This document shows, one piece after another, positions 48,301 to 59,869 of a stretch of 64,000 bases of DNA. The DNA is from Vigna angularis (Eukaryota > Streptophyta > Magnoliopsida > Fabales > Fabaceae): positions 702,001-766,000 of the forward strand of contig NC_068976.1 in NCBI RefSeq assembly GCF_016808095.1. Reading direction: 5' to 3'. A program made the translations under genes and the position numbers. The stretch's first letter is position 1, and each line of letters opens with the position of its first letter. Under the pieces are notes generated by a model that ran no database searches, had not been told where the DNA came from, and saw only the letters and a list, made by a program, of their open reading frames with translations.

Positions 48301-49778
48301 AACATGTAGTTTATTTTTTAATGATGTCAGGTTGGTTGCAAATAATGGAGAACAGTTGTGTAACATTTGCTTAGTTAATGATTGTGCACATTTGTGTGAG
48401 CACAGGCCACAATGTATAACCCACAAATTCAGCAACCACAATACTACCAACAACTCTATGGACCATCCTCCTCCACCATGGGTTCCCCATATTACTATGG
48501 CTATTCTGTGCAAGCACCAAGAAGTACCTTTTCCACACCCCAACCACATCGCATACCAGCTGGACCCTCTTATCTATACTACCCTACACCAATGGAACCC
48601 TCATTTTCTGCATATCGTCCACCACCTCAGTTGCAACAACTTCCAATAAGGCAACCCCCTCCTTCCCCTACTGGTACTATTCCTTTTCTCTTCTCTAATA
48701 AACTAATTTCATTCAAACTTTTAAATAGTGCATTTACTGATATAGAAAAAAAAAACTGCATTGTTGATGCATGTATTCTTGATTCTAAATTTGGTTAGGC
48801 TTCTGATATTGGACACCCTTAACTTCCATTTTATATGTATGTGACTTAAATGTATGCATACACACATGGCCACAGAGGAGAGTGGAGTGAAAGAGAGAGG
48901 TGCACAGAGATTTATGAATTATGATGCACTTACTGACACACAATATATATTATGATTTGGCTGTAACATGTGGCCATAGGGGTCCACATGGGCAACCCCA
49001 GCCCCATGTGAATGAGCTGTCTCGGTTGTGCCATGAACCGTATAATGTATGGGTCAATGTGGAAGAAAGTCATGACAGAGGGAGAGGGTCATCATGTAAA
49101 GTAACAGTGAATGCATGTGGTTTCAATAGGAAAAAAAATATATTGTGGTGGTTAAATTCTTTAAAGAACCAGTCAAATGATCTTGCTTCCATGCATTGGC
49201 CCACACTGCATGTTTGACACATACTACCACTGCTGTAAGTTTTTAATATTAAACAAATCTGTGCAGTAACCGAAACAAGTTAACTTTTTTTCTTGTTCCA
49301 GATCACCTGCAAACTCTTTTCAATGCGTTTTCTGCATTCTTTAAAAAAATGGATGTGTTTTTTAATCTAATTATTCATAAAAGTTACAACATAGATGAAA
49401 AGAGCTTACAACTTGTACTTTATTACCGTATGACACTTATATTAATCTGTGTTTTATCAAACAACACTGAACATGAACTCTTTACTATCTGAGTGTTTTA
49501 TAGTTTAGATACCAGATTTCTTTTGAATTTTCTTATTCACTTCTTCCAACAAGCACAGACTAATATGTATGTATATATTATTGTATATAGAGTTGTAATC
49601 AGTAGCCTAATCCATGGAGATTATTAATTAATTATTGAATGATGAAGAGAAGGTGACAATTGTTTATTATGGTTGGTTATTGTGATCAGACTCACAGACT
49701 CAGCAACGTACCACGTCCGAGGCAGCAGGTGGAGTAGTTATAACTTCAGAAAGTTCAAATAGCCAAGGGAGGAACTGA
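45378..49778 (+). CDS. Single-RRM RNA-binding protein, six exons, 275 residues
   Basis: Exons join as 45378-45560, 45702-45825, 46011-46137, 48232-48268, 48406-48673 and 49690-49778; all introns are GT-AG and the phases fit, giving 275 residues. Residues about 15-92 form one RRM: RNP2 VFVGGL (18-23), RNP1 KGYGFVTF (57-64, spanning the first splice), and the plant-clade signature [20 protein letters not shown]. The rest is low-complexity: Gly/Ala, a run of nine prolines, then Tyr/Gln/Pro-rich sequence and a short polar tail. It resembles the plant RBM24/38-like group (Arabidopsis ARP1 and relatives), which bind RNA in the nucleus or cytoplasm. Target RNAs are unknown. Intron 3 is long (2094 bp). 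No lesion is seen, so this is likely functional. Confidence 0.93.
46090..46128 (+). repeat. CCG/CCA microsatellite coding for a proline run
   Basis: CCGCCGCCGCCGCCACCACC and the following CACCACCG encode nine prolines in exon 3 of the RRM gene. Length may vary between genotypes without breaking the frame. Confidence 0.85.
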
Positions 49779-51418
49779 TAAATATATATAGCTGCTAAGT
49801 TTCAACTGTATAATCTTCAAATTAAATTTTATCACATTAATTCTTGATCTTTTTCCACATGATCATATCTTCATTTTTTTGGTCCACATGCTGTAGCTTT
49901 TAGGAAATAATGGTTCGAATCAGATTAGTTGTGTTCCCCACAGCCATGGCATTCAAAAGTTGGACTAATCTACTTCATGGAGATTGTCTTCATTTCTCTT
50001 TTCCTTGTTTTCAAGGAGATCTTCACTTATATCATTTTTCCTAATTACTTCTATTTTCCTTTTAAGTTCCACTATAAGAGCTTCACATGCATGGAACATA
50101 GTAGAGAAATTCATCCACGCCCTTAATTAAGACATTTTTAATTTTGTTTAAGACCCCATGTTTATATCACAGTTGGCAATATCTTTATTTATGCATAAAA
50201 AGAAATTCTAAGATGATATATATTTTTTTGAAATAATAAAAATTGTAATGATTTTATTTGAAATTCAATTTGTGTTGTAGGGTAAGGGTAAATTCGAGAC
50301 CTTTGATGTTACGAGCAATTTTCATTCGTCTGTTTATGATTTTTATTGATTATTACAAATAAAAACAAAACAAGGGGGTCATGGGACAGCTGGAGTATAA
50401 AAAAATCAAAGAAAATCATGGATTTTTTTTTTAAGAAGACAAATATTTAATCCTTCTTTGTAAACTAGTATTATTTATTGATTTTGTTTTCGAAAATATA
50501 TTGTTAGCAAATGAAATCACTTATTTTGAACAAGCTCTTCTAATTAAAATTGTATCTTCATTTCTAGATAGTGTTCATGAAAGAAAGTGTTCATGAACTC
50601 AAGCTGCACAATATAAAAACAATCTAATAAAAGAATTTATATTATGAAAGAATTTACAAAATATGATGGCCAAACAGCTACTGAAATGCAATATTTTTAT
50701 AAAGTTGATATGCTTTAAACTTGCAAAGATAAGAAGAAATATTTAGATATTGCGATATTTAAAGACCCAGTATAAGAAATTTTAAATTCTTACGGAAAAT
50801 CTCAGAAAATCTTGACTAATTGGTCAAGGATGGGATAGAGTAAATGTTTAAAAAAATTAATTTGTATACAAAAATCGAAAAGTCCTAAATCAATAGAGCT
50901 AATAATTAGCCTTTTATTTTCATGTTTTTCTTATAATTACTTCAATTATGCTGATCAATATCTCATAAATGTCATCTTCTAGTCATTTGTGACTTAATCC
51001 ACTATTAGAAGTTTTCATGCTTTCATTCTAAATCTATATGCGGAATTTATAAAAGTCAGCTATTCGTATGCTAGATAAATATAATCTTAGATTTGAGGTG
51101 TATTGTGAAATTAAATTGATAAATAATCAATTATGTGATGGTGATAAGATAACTTGAATAAAGTCCAAGTTCTATGAGTTTAATTAATTTAGAATCCTTA
51201 TTTTGTGTTGAATTTGTTGTGTTGTCTCTTTAGTTTACCTAACACTAAAAAATTCAAATCCACTTGAATAATATTTTTTTTATTGATAAAGGTTAATTAC
51301 TAGTTTTTTTATAGCGAAAACTTTTTTTTCTCATTACTTTTCTCGTCCTTTTTCAACTTTTTTATCAGGTGAATCTTATAACTCTAATTACATAACATTT
51401 GAAATAAGTAATATGAAA

Positions 51419-51419
51419 A

Positions 51420-51470
<51 letters not shown>

Positions 51471-51524
51471 AATATATATATAAATATATATATATATAAA
51501 TATATATATATATAAATATATATT
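51419..51524. repeat. Interrupted TA microsatellite (TA)nAA
   Basis: TA runs are separated by regularly spaced AAATA interruptions. Confidence 0.95.
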
Positions 51525-51702
51525 CCTTTCACTTTTCTTGATTAATTTAACAATATCCTTCACCTTTGTCAAAGTTTGGTAGTAATAGTCTTTTTTTTAT
51601 CTTTTCCAAATGAATATTTAAAGTAGTGAAGATAAATGTTTCCTCCTATACGTCTGTACTTAATCTAGTTATTGATTTTCTTTTAATTTAAGGAAAGTTG
51701 TG

Positions 51703-51704
<2 letters not shown>

Positions 51705-51766
<62 letters not shown>
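51705..51766. repeat. TA microsatellite, about 31 units
   Basis: Uninterrupted TATATA. Confidence 0.97.
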
Positions 51767-51769
<3 letters not shown>

Positions 51770-51966
51770 CATGTATATTTTATATTGATGAAAGTATATA
51801 CACAACACTTTTGAAGTTACATTTATCAATATTAACTAGTTTGTTCAATTATGTTTTAATGATTGAATAATATACGAGTGAAAAAAAACTTTTTTCATAT
51901 CAGTTTTGAAGTTAGTATAGAAATAAAAAGTATTGAGTTTTCTATACCAGTTTAAAAATTGATATA

Positions 51967-54575
51967 TGTCAGACCTCGGAAAAACGCACTCAAAACTCTT
52001 CTGAACGGACGCAAGGTGTCAAGTAACTAGGATTCTGAAATCAGATAGTGGAAGGCAGGTGTCAGCAGTAGAGCAGACGCTCGCTTGGACGTGGGAAGAA
52101 AATGATTGTTTCTAAAATTTTCGTCCCACTCTCCTCTGCATGCACCCTCCTTCCCAAACTCTGAACTTTTCATTTTCTCCTCCTTCTCACTAGAAACTCT
52201 ACCTTCTCTCTAAGAAATATCACCATTTCTCTCCTCCGATCATCATTCAGGCACCGTGGAAGCATCACCGGCGTCTTGAGCTTCAGTTTGAACCGATCAG
52301 TTTCAAGATCTGAACGGGTAAGTTCACTCGTATCTAGCCGTTCGTTCTCTGATACATGCAACTCAAGTTCTGGTTGCATGCTGTCTTCTTGCCTGAGCAA
52401 ATTCTGGTTTCTGTTATTTATTTTAGTTTGAAGAGTTGATTAAGCGTTGAGGGTAGAAGGAATTATAGTCAGACAAACCGCATCCTATATTTTAGCACGC
52501 TCGTTCACGCTAGAGGTAAGGGAAGCTTATTTAATTTAATTTGTATGATTATATGATGTATGCGCGTTCGTTGGAATGATTGAATGAATATGTTGTATGA
52601 TGATTGATATGTTTGAAATATATGAAGTATGAAAATTTGATTATACTTGAATGTGTAAAGTTATGAATTTACCTGTTAAGAAATGAATTTAAATTCTGAA
52701 TATGAATTTCCCCTAAGATAGTGTACGTTCGTTACTGAGCAGTCTTTGACCGTTCGGTTTTCTGAGTGAGTTTGGTTAGAATTGGATTCTTTCATTTGAG
52801 AAGAATCCTTGTCGAGTATGAGCGTTTGCATTTCGAAATACTGTGCTTGAGCGTTCGTTCAAGACCTCTAGGGTTCGCTCACTATAGTGTCTAGTCTTTG
52901 ACTGACACTTGAATTCTTGATACTAAACTCAACTAAACTAAGTATTCATAAGCGTACAGTTTCTTCCTATAAGACCATTCTAAGTATCATTGTTCGTACC
53001 TTGAAATATTACTATCCATTGGTTTCACTCTAGAGTTCTCGTTATTAGTCTGGTCGTTTGATGTTCAGATAGAGTTCTCAAGAGTCGGTTCCTCTAACTG
53101 GCTCAACGTTGAAATCGATGTTCGTTCCATTCGCTTCTTGGAATATATTATTGTGCTCGTTATCTTTCTTAAGACCGATGTCAACCCCTGGTCTAAATCC
53201 ATTCTCAAATTTGAAGGTCTCTCGGTCTCGCTCTATGTGATCGGCCCAGTTTAAAGTTCGAGTTGAACGTTCGTTATTTGTAATCCCCATAAATCTTTAT
53301 ACGAGGTGATTAAATGAGATATGTATTAGTGAAATATGAAGAAAATGTGTTATGGAAAGATTGTGTTTTATGGACGAGCGTTCCGGGGAGGAACGACTCA
53401 TGTATGAATATTTGAATTGGTAAAGTATGACTGTGGGTATGCTAAGCTGGCTGTTCATCCTTATGTTCCGTGAGTACTCGTCTTCACGTAGAGGAGGGTA
53501 GGTCATGTGTGGGAACGGCAAGAGGTCCTAGTCCTTAGAGGTACTTTGGACAGATAGGGCTAACCTCGGGTGGCAGCTGTTGAGGGCATCCCAGTTACTA
53601 CATCACCCGGGTGCGCGAACGCCTGTAGCTAACATATTTCATACAGTCCGGATAGTCAGTCTAGTAATAGGCTTCGTATGATATGTTTGATGAAATGTAC
53701 CTTGTTCGTTAAAAATTGTTTGAAATGTATGTTGATGCATGAAATTAAATTACATAAGTTTACCCTGCATTTTCTGTCGTGTCTTGTTTTGTACGTCCGT
53801 CTTGTCGTTGCAATGATCATCTGTGTGGATGTGAGCAGAAGCGGACACGCTGTTGGTAGATGCGCTGGAAGAAGAAAATTTGGAGGAAGAGAATCTCGTA
53901 GAAGTTGAAGTTAAGGCCGTATTAGAAAGTGAGTTTATGCCTAACTCATCCCCACAAAACCGGCTTGTAAGGTGAGGTTTGCACCTCACTTATATATTAT
54001 CATTTGGCCTTATCTCTAGTCGATGTGAGACTTCCAACACACCCCCTTCACGCCGAGGTATAGACATCTCGTGCGTGATAGTAGAAATTGGGTGGTCCGA
54101 TAACGGCCCGATTGCGGGTGGAAGAGAAGAATAGAATGCCCACTTAGAACTCGCTAGGATAGGCTCTAACCATGGCTCTGATACCATGTTAGAAGTGGAC
54201 TTTAAGCCTAACTCAACCCCACAAAACCGGCTTGTAAGGTGAGGTTTGCACCTTACTTATAAACTAAGAATTGACCTTATCTCTAGTCGATGTGGGACTT
54301 CCAACAGGCCGAACCGTAGAACGTTCGGTTAGTAGTATATTTTATTTTAGTATGGTGGTCGTTCGATCACCCTCCCTTTTGTTAAGATTGACCGTTCGAT
54401 AATTCTTCTTTTTGTAAACCGTTCGGTCAGACTTGTACTGATCATATAGTTTAATTTGTAACTCTTTCTGTAAATGTCGTTCGGCCATAACCGCACGCTT
54501 TCTTTAGTGTAAGACTGAACTGATATTTTATTAAATATATGATATAGTTTATTACTGTATTTTTGGGATGTTACA
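51967..54575 (+). mobile_element. Solo LTR, 2.6 kb, TSD ATATA (copy 2), carrying a TRIM
   Basis: Begins TGTCAGACCTCGGAAAAACG and ends TTTTTGGGATGTTACA. ATATA flanks it at 51962-51966 and 54576-54580. It is related throughout to 37859-40442 but lacks the 35-bp minisatellite expansion. Shared landmarks are the donor-like GTAAGT near 52319, GGTAAGGGAAGCTTA, the CAGTCCGGA block near 53645, and the short EEENLEEENLVEVEVKA frame, into which the TRIM is inserted. Confidence 0.9.
53920..54306 (-). mobile_element. TRIM retrotransposon, 387 bp, TSD GGCCG
   Basis: Two 120-bp direct repeats (53920-54039 and 54187-54306) flank 147 bp. On the minus strand each begins TGTTGGAAGTCCCACATCGA or a close variant, and the right one is followed at once by TGGTATCAGAGCCAT, the classic primer site for initiator tRNA-Met. 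A polypurine tract (GAAGGGGGTG on minus) precedes the other repeat. GGCCG is duplicated at 53915-53919 and 54307-54311, and the undisturbed LTR copy at 40190 shows the empty site. The element has no coding capacity and needs enzymes from another retrotransposon. Confidence 0.96.
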
Positions 54576-54580
54576 ATATA

Positions 54581-55975
54581 CCGGTTTAAAAATTGATGAA
54601 CAAAGTTTATTTTCTATAATAATAGTTATGAAATTTGTATAAAAGTTCTACTTCTACTTAAAATATATAATTCTTTTTATATAAAAGTCACTTTTTTATA
54701 TAGTTATAGTTTGAACTTCTATAGAAGGTGCTGCATATCTAAAAAAAATCACATTTTATACTTGTTAAAACCAGAATTGGTATAAAACAGGTACAAAATG
54801 CGAACTTTCTTATCGATTTTAGCCTTAATTGGTATAAAATGTGGTTTTTTTTAATAAAAGTTTTGATTGTGTCCCTACGACTTACAATATATATATATAT
54901 ATATATATTCTCATTATAGAATAGTTAGACAAGATATATTTATCAATATAGAAGAGCTAACCAACATATATTTCCATTCAAAATTCTAATATATACATAA
55001 AATATAATAAAAGCCTAACCTATAAAATGATTATAAATCTAATAATCTAATAATTATTATATATCATAGCCTCATCAAATAATATATGTGTAATATTCAC
55101 ATGAAAACTCATAAAATACCTAACATAATCTTCTATAAACATTAAAAAGAAACAAAACTCAATGTGTATAAACTTTCTTAAACCACTTGCTCTAATGGAG
55201 ACGCATCACCAAAAATTTACACAATGAACAATTTGAGTCAATAATCTTTTAGTGATAAATACTTAAGTTATAAGTTATAAATTGTATATATATTATCAAA
55301 TCCCTTAGGTCAATAATGTTTTCAAATATGATTTTATGCATGTGTCTTATAACATAATATCTGCACTCATAGCTTAAATTTATAAAATATTATAAACTTG
55401 ATAATTGTATTTCAGTAATCTAAAGATCAACTACTTGTAATGGATGCAATGAAGTGCAATTTTTTTATTTGTTCTATTAAGTCTTGAATAAGTTTCAACT
55501 ACTTTATAAAAGTTAATGTACATTAAAATTATGCTTAATATGGAACTTAGTAAATTAAATTATATAATGTAACAAATAAACATAGTAAAAATATTCCGCT
55601 TGTAGTATATTTTTAATTGTCAAAGTTATATTTTTAATTGTCAAAATTTACGAGAACCACAAAAGATTGTTGAAGAAAAATTACTAATAATTGTTATTGA
55701 CCCCTGTAGATTAAAATAATATCAGATACAATTAAGTTTTACATAAATAAAATTTAATTTATAAAAGACATACTTATTGTTGCAAATATGATGCTAATTA
55801 CACACATTTTTTTCCATTTTCAAATGTCTCCTATAAGTATGGATACACCTTTTCACCTTTATTTCCAACAAATTGAATAACAACTGGGTTAATAAATCTA
55901 TATATATAATATCTCATTCAATAATATAAAATTATTAAATAAAACAATATAAAGTTTGATAATATACAATAGATA
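54581..55975. other. AT-rich spacer before CACTA element 2
   Basis: No gene is seen. It includes a short TA run (54886-54909) and the right part of the possible GGTATAAAA-repeat element. Confidence 0.45.
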
Positions 55976-56029
55976 CACTAGTACAAACAGGCGAAAAGAC
56001 AGCGGTTGTTTTTCATTATAGGCACCGGT

Positions 56030-56475
56030 TCTCAAACAGAGGCATATGCAGGCGAGGCAAAAAGTGTACTACTTTTGGCCTCGGGTTGAACCGAGGCATA
56101 AAGGGAGGCGATTTGACATCGGTTCATCTACAACCGAGGCCATATCTTCCACCCTACTGCCTCGGTTGTAGTCTGAACCGAGGCAGTAGAGGGCAACACT
56201 TTCAGCCTCTGTTCTGGTCATAACCGAGATCATTTCACCCTACTGCCTCGGTTGTAGCCTGAACCGAGGCAGTAGAGGTCTTTTTTTTCTTACACAGTAC
56301 TTTCGGCCTCTGTTGTGGTCATAACCGAGATCATTCCACCCTACTGCCTCGGTTGTAGCCTGAACCGAGGCAGTAGAGGTTTTTTTTTTTTGCGCAGTAC
56401 TTTCGACCTCTGTTGCGGTCATAACCGAGGCATATATTGCTTTTCTACCTCGGTTTTTACACTAACCGAGGCATA
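56030..56475. repeat. CACTA subterminal repeats (left end of element 2)
   Basis: Units of about 88-98 bp hold an inverted pair: CTGCCTCGGTTGTAGCCTG then AACCGAGGCAGTAGAGG, at about 56157, 56244 and 56340, plus single AACCGAGGC motifs before and after. The inverted arrangement could form hairpins and is a likely site for TNPA-type binding. Confidence 0.8.
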
Positions 56476-56794
56476 TATTGCTGTTTTTTTTTTAAAATGA
56501 GGTATGTTTCTGCGACATTCCCAACAACAGAAACAGACCTGCATATAAATTTACTGCCAGAACAGTCGAGAATAATTCAGAAACGTATATTTTGAATGAA
56601 AATTATAATAAAACATAAGTACATTCAATTGAATCATAAATCAACTTCTTATAAGCATAAATCAATCAAATTATAATCATAAATCAAGTTTGAAGCATAA
56701 ATAAAACTGAATGTACAATGTTAAACTAATAATAATGTAGAAAAACATCAAACAACTTAGAAACATAAACTTAGAACTTAGTATATCTTAATAT

Positions 56795-59749
56795 CTAGTA
56801 TATACTATTATATAAATGAATTACATATTTAGGCAGTGCTTTCCTCACAAGTTGAAGTGACTTCTCCGGAATTGGAGCAGTCCTATTGAATCTCTGCATA
56901 AAATACAATGATTTAACTTAGTGTATTTGAAATCTAAACTATAGGGAAAATAAAATTGAAACCTAAATAATACCGTTTCCCATCCACTGGTGTAATGTGC
57001 ACGAATAATGGTCATGATCCAAAACATGACGTAGTAACCACATTCATATGACCCCGTTTGTATATTACACTACAATATATCATCATAATTATAAAATGTT
57101 AAGTAACATCAATTGAATGGAACCAAATGTAAATGAGTATGGACTAAAATACCAAACCTTAAGGGCAACCCATGCAAGCTTTTTAGCTGTAGCAGTAGAT
57201 CTCCCAGATAACATCATATGTGTTGCAAGGGAACTATTAAAAGCAATTCCTTTAGCATACATTTATATATAAAAAAATTAGAAAAATTGAGATTCTTACC
57301 AATCTACTACATGTCTAAGAGGGCTGGGAGGAGACTTCTGCAATGAACAAAACCAGACAGCAGTGTTCTCCGGTATGGAGATCACAAGTAGCTGCCAATG
57401 ACACCTGAAATTGGTAATAACTTATGAATCATATACCAAAATTAATAAATGAATGTGTTGAAGTTAACAAACTTCACTTACCCATGTATATAAGGGAGAA
57501 AATATATCTCCTTCCCCATTCCAAAACAGGTGCTGATGTATGTCTGGATATCATCAAATTTATTTCTTTCATGAGTCATAGAGGGGTCAATGAACCCATA
57601 TACATTGTTGAACCCCTTCTTGTTACTAACATCAGACATATACCTAAAATGAAGAAATAATATGATATAAGTAAGTTGATAAAATAGAATTGTATAAAAA
57701 AGTTTTCATAAACTTACATCATCCACAGCTGAATGAGTGTAATATTAATTTCTTCTCTACCCGACGCAAGCTCCCTAACATCTTGATGATGCAAGTACAA
57801 TGGGATCTGGGTTTCTCTTCCAAATGTAGTAGAATCCCAGTGTACATTCATCGGCACATCTGAAATGATTTTAGCAAGCTCGTCTAACGCACCAAGAGGG
57901 TCATCCTCAGATAAATGAGTCTTCTTCGGTGGAGGACTTCCCTCTTTACCTATCTGCTGTTAAATGCAAAAATGGTTATGTTATAATGTCAATTAGAAGT
58001 AAATATTAAAATTGAGAAGTATATAGTACTAGTGTTTACCGGGGGATTAGATACATCACCAACCAAATGTCTAGGCCAGGCGACAAAGGACTTAAATGCT
58101 TCTTCCACAGTGAAGAACTCATCTGTAGGCACAGGAAGAACGGCATCCGCTATGACAACTTCATCCACCGTGACCTTGACCTCATCTTCTGAAAGTTGTA
58201 CACCATGCACTACAGTGGCTGTCTCATAAACTGTACCACGAGCCACTAGCACGGTCCCAGTATCAGAAAGAATATATAACTGACATGGACGAGTTTCATC
58301 CATGTCGTCCCCTGGGGCACCGGAAGCTGAACAACTTCCTTTACCGCTTCTACCTGTCAAATTAAATGTTAGATTATGCAAAAAGTAAATTAGTTACCAA
58401 AAATAAATAAGTTTACCTGTAAGGGGCACAACATGTTCCGCTACAGGAGATGGCGGAGGACGATTGCCATAATCCTCATAATGCTGCTGGAACTGGCGCG
58501 CAACCATTTCAGCAACTTCATCATACAACTCTGCTCGAACCTTCTTTGTGATCTCCTGCGTCATCTCTTTTCTTATTTCCTCCTTCATCTTTTCGTATGA
58601 ATATGGACGCGAGGAAGACCCAAAAAACTGTCGTATGCCTATGCCAGTCCCAGCACCACGCACTCGTCCTGGGTGCTCAGGTCGTCCAATAGCTGTGGCA
58701 AGAATATCTTGACGACCTTCTTGTGTGAATTGACCTTGGGAGCTCTGCTCAACCAAGGAGTCTTGTCACATAACAAAAGTTCAAAATCATTAGAAAAATC
58801 TATGTAATATATATAACAAAATTAATGTAAAAATATAAGGAATGACATCTTACAATTCTTTCAGATATTTCTCTGGCAGACTCGGAAGTGTAGGAGCCCG
58901 ATGGTCTTATACGGGCTAACTTCCACTTCTCGTGCCGAGATGGTGGTGAAGGAGGAGGAGGAGGGTCACAACCCTCAGAAAGTGGAAGTCTGCTATTTGA
59001 CTTCTGCTTCATTATTTTTTCTTCAAGCTTCCTATATCCACCACGAGACAGTAGGTGTGGATTTTTATTCTGAGCGCTTATTCCCTGTGCTTTTGACCTT
59101 TTTTCCTGTGACAATATAAAACAATTGTCATAATATAGAATTATGAATGATGAATTGAATGATTTTACTGTACTTACCTGCCACGCCTCGGATGAACGAA
59201 GCTCTACAAACTGACGCCATGTTGCTTCGTCAATTGCTGAATATTTGGAACATGGATTTTCATTACTTTTTGGTCCAAATATATATCTAGACGTCAATTT
59301 TGTCTTAAACCCTCGAAATCTTTATGCAATTGCAGATAAACACTTATTCCTTAAGCTCTCGACGTTTGGCATATCAAATGTTATCTGCAACAAAGAAAGT
59401 AATAACCTTATATCAATACAGATTTATCAATATAATGAATATAGAAGATGGAGCAATATTGCTTAACTTACCAATAGATCTTGCCAGATGAGATTCCGAT
59501 CAGCCTCAGAAACATGGTCAAAGGATGGAGTAAGTATAGAGATACGATCACGTGCCAATACTCCAAGGTAAGACCTAAATACATCTGCATTTGGGCCAGA
59601 TGCAACTGCAGTGACCACATCAATAATGACAGGTGTCCTCTCACCTGCATTTCTTCTAAGTATAAGCTGTCGTAACCTCGTTGCTCCTCTCGTCCGTCTA
59701 GAAGTGGTGGGGACTTCATCGCCTGACGAATGAGGTGACTCAGCCATAG
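56795..59749 (-). pseudogene. CACTA second gene: Transposase_24-like region plus DUF8039-like region and Ulp1-like C48 protease, one stop codon
   Basis: Minus-strand exons fit GT-AG: 59749-59472, 59384-59178, 59105-58854, 58761-58417, 58353-58040, about 57953-57718, 57643-57482, 57404-57300, 57233-57157, 57069-56974 and 56893-56795. The first four give the Ptta/En/Spm transposase_24 type (RYIFGPKSNENPCSKYSAID, LEEKIMKQKSN, YSYEKMKEEIRKEMTQEIT coiled region). Then comes a DUF8039-like part (RPCQLYILSDTGTVLVARGT). The end carries a C48 fold: HWQLLVISIPE (His), then QTGSYECGYYVMFW (Gln and Cys). An in-frame TAA in exon 2 breaks it, unless spliced around. The role is inferred as end-binding plus SUMO-protease-like activity. 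Confidence 0.72.
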
Positions 59750-59869
59750 ATCTGTCACAATAAATAAGATGATATATAAATAAAACACTTATAAAATAAC
59801 ATATATTATTTAACAATTGCCATAAATATTTACACAAACATGAAATTCATACATAATCATATGGATTGG

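Larger units (their letters stand above)
49779..51961. other. 3' side of the RRM gene and AT-rich spacer with TA repeats
   Basis: The 3' UTR presumably begins at 49779; an ATTAAATTTT at about 49820 is a possible weak poly(A) signal. No other gene is seen. It contains two TA-rich microsatellites, listed separately. Confidence 0.45.
51876..54870. mobile_element. Possible non-autonomous element with GGTATAAAA repeats, split by the solo LTR
   Basis: ATACCAGTTTAAAAATTGAT lies just left of the LTR and ATACCGGTTTAAAAATTGAT just right of it. Further on, CCAGAATTGGTATAAAA and CTTAATTGGTATAAAATG recur to about 54860. Recurring motifs of this type are usual in subterminal arrays of small CACTA-like elements, but I could not identify terminal CACTA or a target duplication. 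Confidence 0.3.

Noticed and set aside
48332..48649. 105-codon + frame overlapping exon 5 of the RRM gene
   Set aside because: Out of frame with the gene and His/Asn/Pro-rich; a shadow of the true exon.
51384..51572. Tyr/Ile repeat open frame
   Set aside because: Translation of a TA microsatellite; no coding support.
53750..54187. Two minus-strand frames in the TRIM region
   Set aside because: They span the TRIM repeats and LTR, carry no protein family features, and TRIMs are non-coding.
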